This document shows, piece after piece, positions 6,950 through 13,620 of a DNA stretch of 20,558 bases. The notes under the pieces were generated by a model. That model was not told the DNA's origin and did not search any database. It saw nothing but the letters and a program-made list of their open reading frames with translations. The stretch lies in NCBI GenBank assembly GCA_030433395.1, contig JAUILX010000004.1, positions 1 through 20,558 of the forward strand, written 5' to 3'. Numbering within the stretch: the first letter of the stretch is position 1; each line of letters opens with the position of its first letter. The DNA comes from Chlamydiia bacterium (GTDB taxonomy: Bacteria; Chlamydiota; Chlamydiia; Chlamydiales; JACKPQ01). Made by a program: the position numbers and the translations under genes.

Positions 6950-7571
6950 CTTGACTCCTTGTGTACAAACAATGATTTTTTATGTAATTTATGACTTTTT
7001 CCGGAACCCATTCGATAAGGTCTAACCTACCTTGAGCCAGATTATTACGTACAGTTGTGCTACTGATAGGAGAAGGCTTAGTATCAATCCTCCCCTTCTC
7101 AATGATATCTACGACCTCTGGGGAAAAATGATCCGCCAAATTTATAGGGCGCTCTGGTTTGCGAGAACCAACCAATGGAGGCGCAAGCCTAACAAGCATT
7201 TCAGCATCTTTCCATTCATGCAGCCGATGCAGAGCATCATCAGCTAGCATCAGCCTTAAAACGGCACCAGGATAGAGCTTAGCAAGCTCTTTAACAGTCT
7301 CAATCATAAAGGATGGACCACCACGTCTAATCTCGATATCGCTGACCTCACAGCCGTCTATATCCTCAAGAGCAAGCTTGCACATTTCTATGCGCATTTG
7401 CCCGATAACTTCTGGTGGATGATTGATTTTAAAAGGAGAGATTGCTGCTGGTATAAAAACCACTAAATCTAAGTTACTTAAATCTTTTAGCTGAAGAGCT
7501 AGGTTAAGATGACCATTGTGGACAGGATCAAATGAGCCTCCAAAAAGGCCAATCTGCCGGTATTCCTTCAT
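6897..7571 (-). CDS. nadD: Nicotinate-nucleotide adenylyltransferase
   Basis: A 224-residue enzyme that joins nicotinate mononucleotide to AMP from ATP, the penultimate step of NAD synthesis. The nucleotidyltransferase motif GGSFDPVHNGH is at residues 11-21 and the second motif ISSTTVR at 169-175. Homologs usually end soon after the NYIKNHCLY stretch (~residue 203); here about 21 extra residues follow that overlap the start of rsfS by 53 nt, so the tail may be just an extension read through the rsfS start. No Shine-Dalgarno precedes the ATG at 7571; an AT-rich -10-like box ends 7 nt before it, suggesting a leaderless message. From memory, Chlamydia species lack this gene, while amoeba-associated relatives keep NAD synthesis steps. 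Confidence 0.95.
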   Translation of the reverse strand: MKEYRQIGLFGGSFDPVHNGHLNLALQLKDLSNLDLVVFIPAAISPFKINHPPEVIGQMRIEMCKLALEDIDGCEVSDIEIRRGGPSFMIETVKELAKLYPGAVLRLMLADDALHRLHEWKDAEMLVRLAPPLVGSRKPERPINLADHFSPEVVDIIEKGRIDTKPSPISSTTVRNNLAQGRLDLIEWVPEKVINYIKNHCLYTRSQDAGKFPGHPKSRCADHL

Positions 7572-7578
7572 ATCTATA

Positions 7579-7607
7579 AATATAATATTTATTTACATCA
7601 GAGTAAA
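7579..7607 (-). promoter_or_regulatory. Probable nadD promoter
   Basis: On the minus strand, TTTACT (7607-7602) and TATATT (7584-7579) are separated by 17 bp. The -10 hexamer ends 7 nt before the nadD ATG, so transcription would begin at the start codon itself. Confidence 0.45.
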
Positions 7608-7615
7608 TAGGCAAA

Positions 7616-8257
7616 TTATTCCAGAATGGGCAGCTTGCGTCTACGGGCTAAAAGGTTCAGGTGCTTATCAGGGCGAATAGCCATAGGGCCGCCAACAGCT
7701 CTAAGCAGGGGCAAATCCTCAATGCTATCGCTATAGGCGCGCACTTGTGACTTGGTAATATTAAGCTCTTCAATAAGCTCACGAGCATAAAAAGCTTTTT
7801 TGCGCCCCGTAACAACCTCTTCGATATGAGAAAAACGCCCCTCTTGGTCTGTGCCATACCTGGTGGCAACGATACGATCAATTCCAAGGCGCTCAGCAAT
7901 AGGTTTTACGATGTAGTCTGGTGATGCTGAAAAAATAGCCACAGTATGACCTAGATGCATGGCGCGCTGAGAAAAACTGGAAACCTCAAAACATAGTGAA
8001 CGCTCCAAAAATCCATCGAGAAACGTATCAACATGGGCACTAACCTCTGCCTTATACCGACCAAGCAAAAAGAGCTCAAAAGATCTTACGTGCAGCTCAT
8101 CGACTGATATACGGTTGAACATGCGTGCGAAATAAAGACGAATAGCTGGCATCCACATCCGCTTTGGAAAAATACCTTTCCGCATCAAATAGCGAAAGAA
8201 CGCTATTCCAGAGTTACATTTAAGCAAGGTATGATCTAAATCAAAAATCTCAAGCAT
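7616..8257 (-). CDS. HAD-superfamily (subfamily IB) phosphatase
   Basis: A 213-residue HAD phosphatase of the SerB-like type. Motif I is FDLDHTLL with nucleophile Asp6 and acid/base Asp8; motif II is Ser110 in IFSAS; motif III is supplied by Lys153 or Lys154 in TGRKKAF; motif IV is AYSDSIEDLPLL with Asp177 and Asp181. The helical cap between motifs I and II (~15-90) fits the IB subfamily, which includes phosphoserine phosphatase and several lipid or nucleotide phosphatases. The substrate cannot be told from sequence. The ATG at 8257 overlaps the stop of the coiled-coil gene by 8 nt and has no ribosome site, so it is probably translated by coupling; the two proteins may act together. Confidence 0.88.
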   Translation of the reverse strand: MLEIFDLDHTLLKCNSGIAFFRYLMRKGIFPKRMWMPAIRLYFARMFNRISVDELHVRSFELFLLGRYKAEVSAHVDTFLDGFLERSLCFEVSSFSQRAMHLGHTVAIFSASPDYIVKPIAERLGIDRIVATRYGTDQEGRFSHIEEVVTGRKKAFYARELIEELNITKSQVRAYSDSIEDLPLLRAVGGPMAIRPDKHLNLLARRRKLPILE

Positions 8258-9758
8258 CTGTAATGAGTTCGTTTAATGCATTTATGGCACCTTCCACCGA
8301 CTCAAGAGTCTCTTTGACCTGCTCAAGCTCATCGCCAAGCTGCATTGATTTTTCAAAATCAAGATTGGAAGTTCCTAAGCTTTTCCGTAGAGCAACAATT
8401 CGAGCGCGCAGGCGCTCACGCTGCTCTTTTCTCATTTGAAGCAAATTCTCAACATCACTTACAAGTACTTCGTCTTGCTCAAGAAGCATGGATTGTTTGG
8501 TCTCAATGCGTAAATCAAGAATTGGGTCTAGCAACTCTATCGATTTGACCTCTTCTTGCAACGTCTGTATTTTAGCCTCTATTGAGGACAAATCACTATC
8601 AGCTAGATCAGTTAAAGCCTGGTCCACGACAGCTTGCTGCGCTGCATACTCTTTAGCCAGCTCCACAGACTTAGCTTCCATCGCATCGGCTTTTTCAGCG
8701 CTTACGCTCTGGCGCGGGGCCTCTAATGCATCTTGTATATCTGAGAGCTTGGTTTTAAGTACCCTTACATGATCGCGATGCAAGTCAAGACCACGCAAAT
8801 AGCTATGCATTTCATTAAAAAGTGATTTTGCCTGATTGCTATTGAGCTTTTCATCTTCAATGCGCTTTTCAAGGGCATCAATTTTTAGCGCTGCTTCATT
8901 GTGATTTTTATCTTGCGCCTCACGCTTATCACCTTGAGCCTTTTTGCGCTCCTTATCCAGCTTGCGGATTTGATCCCAAAGTCCACTTAAAAGCTCGCGC
9001 ACTTTGCCAAAAGCCTCTGTTGAAATTGAAAGTACTTTTGAAAGCTCTTGCAAAGCTTTGATTTCATCGCGCAGAATATAAAATGGCTTCGCAGGGGTGT
9101 GTTCATGCAACGAGACAAATGTTGAAACATCATTTAAAAATGCTTTGCTCACTTCGCTAACCAGATCATTGCGTATTGGTAAAATCTGTGTGCGCAACTC
9201 CTGTAGCTTTTGAAAGATACGTCCTTTTTGGCGCACACGCATGCTCGTCTTTGAAACCTCTTGTTTAAGGCCATTAATCCTAGTTGAAAAGCTTGTAAGC
9301 ACACCAATTTTTGCATAAGCCTTATTGTAAAAATCGGTACTTGATAAAAGAGATTCAACACCCTTTGGGAAAGAACAGGGTTGATAGCCAGCTACAAAAG
9401 TTTCATATTGCTGAAAGTCTTTATCGATTGCATCGATGGCTTTGTCAATTGCATCTGCAGCAAAAGCTGACTGCTCATCAAGAACGTCTTTTAATCGTCG
9501 TGCTTCATCACTTAAAGAGACGAATTCTTCCCAGAAATAAGAACGAGCCGCCGGGCTTAGGCGTTGCTTGAAAAGGGGTAGACAAACAGCTTTTGCTTCC
9601 CAAAAGTCGCGCAAGCGAGGGCTACCTTCTTGTGAAAGCGCAGAGCGCATAAAGTCTAGAGCCACCTTAATCTTATCCTCTGGCTCTTTTGCTTCAGACA
9701 AAATCTCGTCTAATTTTTGATTTTTGATCACTTCCGGGATACTTTTTTCGTCGCTCAT
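8250..9758 (-). CDS. Conserved coiled-coil protein (502 aa), function unknown
   Basis: A 502-residue soluble protein with no signal peptide or membrane segment. Long heptad-rich stretches are visible at ~265-340 (DQIRKLDKERKKAQGDKREAQ and onward), ~350-420 and ~435-500, with a helical N-terminal part containing SPRLRDFWEAK and an aromatic-rich PARSYFWEEF region near 70-80. I do not recognise a functional domain. A large coiled-coil protein occupies the same position near miaA and rsfS in Chlamydia as far as I recall, so this looks like a conserved phylum-specific protein rather than an accessory gene. The start at 9758 has AGGTG close by. The stop overlaps the HAD phosphatase start by 8 nt. 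A structural or secretion-related role is possible, but nothing here proves it. Confidence 0.88.
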   Translation of the reverse strand: MSDEKSIPEVIKNQKLDEILSEAKEPEDKIKVALDFMRSALSQEGSPRLRDFWEAKAVCLPLFKQRLSPAARSYFWEEFVSLSDEARRLKDVLDEQSAFAADAIDKAIDAIDKDFQQYETFVAGYQPCSFPKGVESLLSSTDFYNKAYAKIGVLTSFSTRINGLKQEVSKTSMRVRQKGRIFQKLQELRTQILPIRNDLVSEVSKAFLNDVSTFVSLHEHTPAKPFYILRDEIKALQELSKVLSISTEAFGKVRELLSGLWDQIRKLDKERKKAQGDKREAQDKNHNEAALKIDALEKRIEDEKLNSNQAKSLFNEMHSYLRGLDLHRDHVRVLKTKLSDIQDALEAPRQSVSAEKADAMEAKSVELAKEYAAQQAVVDQALTDLADSDLSSIEAKIQTLQEEVKSIELLDPILDLRIETKQSMLLEQDEVLVSDVENLLQMRKEQRERLRARIVALRKSLGTSNLDFEKSMQLGDELEQVKETLESVEGAINALNELITDA

Positions 9759-9831
9759 ACACCTAACTCTTTTATCTACTATGACCTACCAGTCTATCAC
9801 AATCAGACTTTTCTTTCATCAAAAAAATCAT

Positions 9832-10827
9832 TCACCTGCGAAAATGGCGTAAAATCAGCTCCGAGGCATGCTCTAGGCTCATTCTAGACAAATCGAGCCA
9901 ATGAAAAAGGGCCTCCCTTTTAAACCAAGTGAACTGGCGCTTAGCATACCGCCTTGAGGCCCGTTTAAAAGCCATCATGAAATGCTCAAAGTCCTGATCT
10001 GTCTGCTCCGTCCCTAAATAGTCCAAACACTGGCGGTATCCAATAGATTGCGAGGCGCTGTGATTCTTTTCCAGCCCTAGCTCCTTCAACCGCTTCACCT
10101 CATCGATAAAACCCATTTCCACCATCTTCTCACAGCGCATATCGATCTTATCATAGAGATATTCTTTAGGAAGATGCACAAAATAGCAATGGAACTGAAA
10201 CTCACCAAGTGGCTCTTTTGGCTCTGATGGTTTAAAGTCGCTGACACGCTTGCCAGTAATGGCAATAATTTCCAAAGCGCGAATGATTTTCTGGCGATCA
10301 TTATGAGTTAAAGTTGCGGCATACTCTGGGTCCCTTTCCTTCAGCGTCTCATAAAGTCGCTCAGTACCGTATTTAAGCATATCCGCTTCAAGCTTTTCAC
10401 GAATGGATGGGACAGACGGCGGCCCTTGCGGCGGCCCATACAAAAGAGCATGCACATAAAAGCCAGTACCACCAACAACAATAGGCACACGTCCCCTTGC
10501 TAAAATCTGTCTAATAGCGCTTGTAGCTTCATGAAAAAAGTCGACAACATTATGCGGCTCATCAAGCTCGCACATGTCAATGAGGTGATGCGGAATCCCG
10601 TTAGCCTCTTCGTTTGTGACCTTGGCCGTGCCAATATCCATCCCGCGATAAACCTGCATAGAGTCAGACGAGATCACCTCACCTCCCACAGCCTTGGCAA
10701 TCATCAACGAAAGCTTTGTTTTCCCCACACCTGTCGGTCCGGAAATCACCAGCACACGGCCCTTGTAAGGACTCTGATCATCAACACGTTTCTTCTCAGG
10801 CTGCAGCTCAGCCCCTGCTTGACTCAT
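9832..10827 (-). CDS. miaA: tRNA dimethylallyltransferase
   Basis: A 331-residue enzyme that transfers a dimethylallyl group from DMAPP to A37 of tRNAs reading UNN codons. The P-loop GPTGVGKT is at residues 30-37, followed by SSDSMQVYRGMDIGTAK (53-69) and GIPHHLID, all MiaA signatures; VVGGTGFYVHALLYG is the conserved GGTG(F/L)Y motif that lines the tRNA/DMAPP channel, and the C-terminal RRYAKRQFTWF motif is present. Upstream in-frame starts exist (ATG at 10836, GTG at 10851), but a perfect extended -10 ends 7 nt before the ATG at 10827 and covers those alternatives, so I chose 10827. No Shine-Dalgarno is present. Confidence 0.94.
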   Translation of the reverse strand: MSQAGAELQPEKKRVDDQSPYKGRVLVISGPTGVGKTKLSLMIAKAVGGEVISSDSMQVYRGMDIGTAKVTNEEANGIPHHLIDMCELDEPHNVVDFFHEATSAIRQILARGRVPIVVGGTGFYVHALLYGPPQGPPSVPSIREKLEADMLKYGTERLYETLKERDPEYAATLTHNDRQKIIRALEIIAITGKRVSDFKPSEPKEPLGEFQFHCYFVHLPKEYLYDKIDMRCEKMVEMGFIDEVKRLKELGLEKNHSASQSIGYRQCLDYLGTEQTDQDFEHFMMAFKRASRRYAKRQFTWFKREALFHWLDLSRMSLEHASELILRHFRR

Positions 10828-10834
10828 ATGCGCC

Positions 10835-10843
10835 ATTATAGCA
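10835..10843 (-). promoter_or_regulatory. Extended -10 promoter of miaA
   Basis: TGCTATAAT on the minus strand is a perfect extended -10 (TGnTATAAT). No good -35 is visible, as expected for this class. It begins 8 nt after the T-tract of the upstream terminator and ends 7 nt before the chosen miaA ATG, which implies a leaderless transcript. Confidence 0.5.
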
Positions 10844-10851
10844 CAAAGCAC

Positions 10852-10886
10852 AAAAAAAGCCGTGCCGATTTTTCACCAGCACGGCT
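10852..10886 (-). terminator. Rho-independent terminator of the 436-aa membrane protein gene
   Basis: On the minus strand a perfect 8-bp GC-rich stem AGCCGTGC/GCACGGCT with a 13-nt loop is followed by seven T. It lies 33 nt after the stop at 10920 and just before the miaA promoter, separating the two transcription units. Confidence 0.85.
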
Positions 10887-10919
10887 CTATCTTTCGCGAG
10901 CATCAACAATAATCACACT

Positions 10920-12230
10920 TTAGTCATCTGAATCATAACTTGAGCGAACTAATGGAGCTGGGCTGATTCTACCCGAACCCGATTCCTCTTCAAGCTGGGT
11001 ATTTGACATTTCCTCGGCTTTACTGGCATTCTCCAGGTTTTCCAATCTCTCTTCAAAACCCTTAAACGACTCATCAAGTCCTTCTACTATCTCCTCTAGC
11101 TTATCACCAAGGTCTTTTCGTATCATTTCTTCTCTGACATCTAAGCCTCTATCAATTTCACTTCCTTGAGCGGAAAACTTATCATCTAAATTACGATGGC
11201 TATCACACATTACATCTAAACGTGCTTTTAGGTTTTTGACCTCATTTGCAGGTTTTTCAGAAGCTAGATTGGCACCTGAGGAGCGCGTCAGGTTGCAGGC
11301 AAGTATTGGAATAGTGGCTCCAAGACCAACAGCTACAGCCTTGCTTAAAAAGTCCGCATCGACTGGCAGTGACTTGCTGAAAAGGCCAAAGCAACCTAAA
11401 CCGAATAGCGCCAATCCTAGCATGCGAGTTTTCTCCACATGCATGTAACTTTCGTATTCATAGTTGTCCCACTCTTTAGCTTTAAGAACATCTTCTCTGA
11501 GGAAGCGAAATGCAGGGCGAATAAACTTTGGCAACACCTTAAAGCAAAGAAATGCAAGAAAAGCAACTTTACAGATTTTTGACGGATGATTCTTTACAAG
11601 CTCAACAGTTCGTGAAGACATCGATTTTACCACTGGAGTAGCTGCTGCTATCAACTTAGTAGCTGCAGGAATACGACCTACATGCTGTGCTGTGCCAGCT
11701 AAACTTAGGCCTGCGCCAGCACCTGCAACCGCTCCTGCTATTATGGGAAAAACTGAATCTTCATCTTCATCAGCAAAAGCAGCTCCTACAAGAAAACCAA
11801 TTCCACCTCCCACTATAGCAGCGCTGACAAAACTTGCGGTTTTCATAGCGCCCAACGGGTAGCCGATTAACATTGATCCTGCAACTGTGCTACCCACTAT
11901 TGATGAAGCCCATTTAGGAACATTCATGTCTATGCCTGTTTTTTTCTCAATGTACTCTAGTAAGTATACACTTGCAATAGGACTGCCAATACCACCAATT
12001 GCAATGGCAGTTGTTTTACCCGCTGTAATAAGAGCTGCTTTTGCATTATCCCAATTGATCCAACCCATGCGATTGGCAAGTGGATTGGCAGGCAAGCGCC
12101 CGCGGTTGTAATAAGCTGCACAACCAACGGCAGCTATAGAAACTAGAGCAACGCCAGTAATTAAAGTTTTTTTGACATAAGGCTTTTCATAAAAGCTTTG
12201 AGCGCTGGAATCGGTTCTTACTTTCACCAT
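10920..12230 (-). CDS. Glycine-rich multi-pass membrane protein with coiled-coil tail (436 aa)
   Basis: I do not recognise a family. A polar N-terminus (1-22) leads into a hydrophobic segment at 23-40, then several Gly/Ala-rich hydrophobic stretches at ~65-90, 109-152 and 160-183 with GxxxG-type repeats (AGAVAGAGAGLSLAG), further segments near 219-236 and 270-312, and a charged tail from ~325. Residues 330-405 look like a coiled coil (LKARLDVMCDSH, KLEEIVEGLDESFKGFEERL), ending in an acidic, Ser-rich tip. There is no cleavable signal peptide. Paired hydrophobic segments plus a cytosol-facing coiled coil suggest an inclusion-membrane or other secreted membrane effector, which is inference. The start at 12230 has AAGGAG about 7 nt upstream; a strong terminator follows. 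It sits between rsbV and miaA as a likely lineage-specific insertion. Confidence 0.8.
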   Translation of the reverse strand: MVKVRTDSSAQSFYEKPYVKKTLITGVALVSIAAVGCAAYYNRGRLPANPLANRMGWINWDNAKAALITAGKTTAIAIGGIGSPIASVYLLEYIEKKTGIDMNVPKWASSIVGSTVAGSMLIGYPLGAMKTASFVSAAIVGGGIGFLVGAAFADEDEDSVFPIIAGAVAGAGAGLSLAGTAQHVGRIPAATKLIAAATPVVKSMSSRTVELVKNHPSKICKVAFLAFLCFKVLPKFIRPAFRFLREDVLKAKEWDNYEYESYMHVEKTRMLGLALFGLGCFGLFSKSLPVDADFLSKAVAVGLGATIPILACNLTRSSGANLASEKPANEVKNLKARLDVMCDSHRNLDDKFSAQGSEIDRGLDVREEMIRKDLGDKLEEIVEGLDESFKGFEERLENLENASKAEEMSNTQLEEESGSGRISPAPLVRSSYDSDD

Positions 12231-12296
12231 AAAGGATCTCCTTAAAATTTAGATAATTCTGTGCACCAATTTATCTAACTCAAGGATTCTATGCAA

Positions 12297-12641
12297 TCAA
12301 AAACTGTCGAGAGCGCCCATTTCTGTAGGGAAGATGTTAAGAATGCGCTCAAAGCCTGCGACTTTGATGATTTCCATCACATCATCATTCAGCGAGCAAA
12401 TTGCAAGCTGGCCGCCATCGCCTTTGAGCCTGCGAGTCATAGAAAGAAGCAGACGCATGCCGGCACTACTTAAGTAATCAATGCGGCCAAAATCAAGTAG
12501 AATATTTTTTTGTCCCGAATCAATTTTTTCTTGAAGCGCAATCTCAACCTGAGGTGATGATGTAGCATCGAGGCGACCTTCTAATCGGAAAAGAGATACA
12601 TGATCCTTTTCCTCTAATTCAAACTTAACCCCATGACTCAT
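12297..12641 (-). CDS. rsbV: STAS-domain anti-sigma factor antagonist (RsbV-like)
   Basis: A 114-residue single STAS domain. The sequence LDFGRIDYLSSAGMRLLL (49-66) matches the phosphorylation loop of SpoIIAA/RsbV proteins; by alignment to DSSG the target is most likely Ser59. Such proteins bind a serine-kinase anti-sigma factor when unphosphorylated and so free the sigma factor; phosphorylation by the RsbW-type kinase reverses this. No kinase or sigma factor is in the window, so partners must lie elsewhere, as is usual in Chlamydia, which encodes two RsbV paralogs. The ribosome site AGGAGG is strong and about 7 nt before the ATG at 12641. It is divergent from the gene at 12722 with an 80-nt shared upstream region. 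Confidence 0.93.
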   Translation of the reverse strand: MSHGVKFELEEKDHVSLFRLEGRLDATSSPQVEIALQEKIDSGQKNILLDFGRIDYLSSAGMRLLLSMTRRLKGDGGQLAICSLNDDVMEIIKVAGFERILNIFPTEMGALDSF

Positions 12642-12675
12642 AAACTACCTCCTGCCCTCATCGTATGCAAATAAT

Positions 12676-12705
12676 TTGAATCACGCAAGGAAAAATCACT
12701 ATATA
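12676..12705 (+). promoter_or_regulatory. Probable promoter of the 217-aa gene
   Basis: TTGAAT (12676-12681) and TATATA (12700-12705) are separated by 18 bp. Transcription would start near 12712, leaving a leader of only about 10 nt with a weak AAGAG before the ATG at 12722. Confidence 0.45.
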
Positions 12706-12721
12706 TGGTAAAGAGTTAAGT

Positions 12722-13375
12722 ATGGCTGATTTAAATATTGGACGCAATTTCCCCGATTATGCACCTCCTTCTTCCCCAGACCATCCCCTACTGGGGACTT
12801 CTGGCAAACGCAATCCGGATGAGGTTATCGGTGAGCGCCTTTTTACTGTGACTGAGCATTTTATGAGTTGGGTGATCGCTCAGGAGCGCAGACCTGAAGA
12901 GCACCGCAATATTTTACGCAACCTTGAATGCATCATGCAAATCTGTAGCATTGCCCTTTCGGGAAAGTTTATGACAGGGCTTGAAGAAACACATGCGATG
13001 GGGCTGCTTGGAAATTTAACTGAAGGGTTAGAAAACGGCAAGGAGCATTGGGAAGATATTCTTCCTGCAACCGAGCTGATGCTCATTCAATTAGAGCGTA
13101 ATCCTAAATCCCATGTGGTTGCCCAGCTTGTCCGTTTGCGCAATGCGTTTCACGACCATACTGATCGCTCTGATGAGCTGTCGCAAAAGCTCAAGGTGTT
13201 CACAGATTACATCATAGTGCGCCTCTCGCCTGAAATGAGCCGCGAGTTTGCCCAAACTATTTCAAAGAACCTCGAGTCTATTTTACATCAAAAAACATGG
13301 GGCTTAGTCGAGCTAACCTCGTTAGAACAAGAGATGGTTCAGCTCTTTACTCCCCCAGGCGGATTGAAAGGGTGA
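12722..13375 (+). CDS. Hypothetical soluble helical protein (217 aa)
   Basis: I do not recognise a family. The N-terminal ~35 residues are Pro/Ser/Asp-rich and probably disordered (NFPDYAPPSSPDHPLLGTSG); from ~36 onward the sequence reads as a bundle of amphipathic helices (RLFTVTEHFMSWVIAQE, TEGLENGKEHWEDILPATEL) with no signal peptide, membrane helix or enzymatic motif. A disordered N-terminus without a cleavable signal is common to type III effectors, but this is not evidence by itself. It is monocistronic: own promoter upstream, strong hairpin 3 nt after the stop. It lies between rsbV and ftsQ on the opposite strand to both. It may be the chlamydial conserved protein found near this position, but I could not confirm that. 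Confidence 0.8.
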   Translation: MADLNIGRNFPDYAPPSSPDHPLLGTSGKRNPDEVIGERLFTVTEHFMSWVIAQERRPEEHRNILRNLECIMQICSIALSGKFMTGLEETHAMGLLGNLTEGLENGKEHWEDILPATELMLIQLERNPKSHVVAQLVRLRNAFHDHTDRSDELSQKLKVFTDYIIVRLSPEMSREFAQTISKNLESILHQKTWGLVELTSLEQEMVQLFTPPGGLKG

Positions 13376-13378
13376 TGT

Positions 13379-13433
13379 CTATAGCTGGCTAAATCTACCG
13401 TTTTTATGTAGATTTAGCCAGCTATAGCTTTTT
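13379..13433 (+). terminator. Long perfect hairpin (palindrome copy 1), likely terminator of the 217-aa gene
   Basis: Arms of 20 bp at 13379-13398 and 13408-13427 are perfectly complementary around a 9-nt loop (CGTTTTTAT), followed by CTTTTTCTC. It begins 3 nt after the stop at 13375. The placement and T-tract fit an intrinsic terminator, although the stem is long and only moderately GC-rich. Its core TGGCTAAATCTACC recurs in a second palindrome 145 bp downstream. Confidence 0.65.
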
Positions 13434-13541
13434 CTCAACCAGCTGTTTATTAGGCTATTACAAATATTACCTTATTTTTAATTACTCATGCCTAGATCTC
13501 TATTTTATATCTCATTGAATATAAATATGTTAAACAATCGT

Positions 13542-13590
13542 TTATATTTGGCTAAATCTACCTTTTTTCTTGCGATTTAGCCAGATATAA
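13542..13590. repeat. Palindrome copy 2, upstream of the ATPase gene
   Basis: Arms of 17 bp at 13542-13558 and 13574-13590 pair with one T-G mismatch around a 15-nt loop. It shares the 14-nt core TGGCTAAATCTACC and the opposite-arm GATTTAGCCAG with the hairpin at 13379-13427, so both are copies of one element. The right arm overlaps the predicted promoter of the ATPase gene, so an operator role is possible. Confidence 0.75.
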
Positions 13591-13598
13591 GATAAAAT
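13570..13598 (+). promoter_or_regulatory. Possible promoter of the ATPase gene
   Basis: TTGCGA (13570-13575) and TAAAAT (13593-13598) are 17 bp apart, overlapping the right arm of the second palindrome. A GGAG ribosome site at 13610-13613 lies 7 nt before the ATG at 13621. Confidence 0.35.
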
Positions 13599-13620
13599 TA
13601 GGAATAATTGGAGATTCCAC

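Noticed and set aside
9791..9817. Short inverted repeat AGTCT/AGACT followed by a T-rich stretch between miaA and the coiled-coil gene
   Set aside because: Only 5-bp stem, T-tract is on the plus strand where no gene ends; not a credible terminator.
10531..10923. 130-codon plus-strand frame antisense to miaA
   Set aside because: Antisense shadow of MiaA's conserved P-loop region; no ribosome site and unlike any protein I know.
13488..13580. A 30-codon frame from ATG at 13488 that runs through hairpin 2, like an attenuator leader peptide
   Set aside because: No ribosome site, no run of regulatory codons, and it ends within the palindrome by chance-compatible reading; too short to support.
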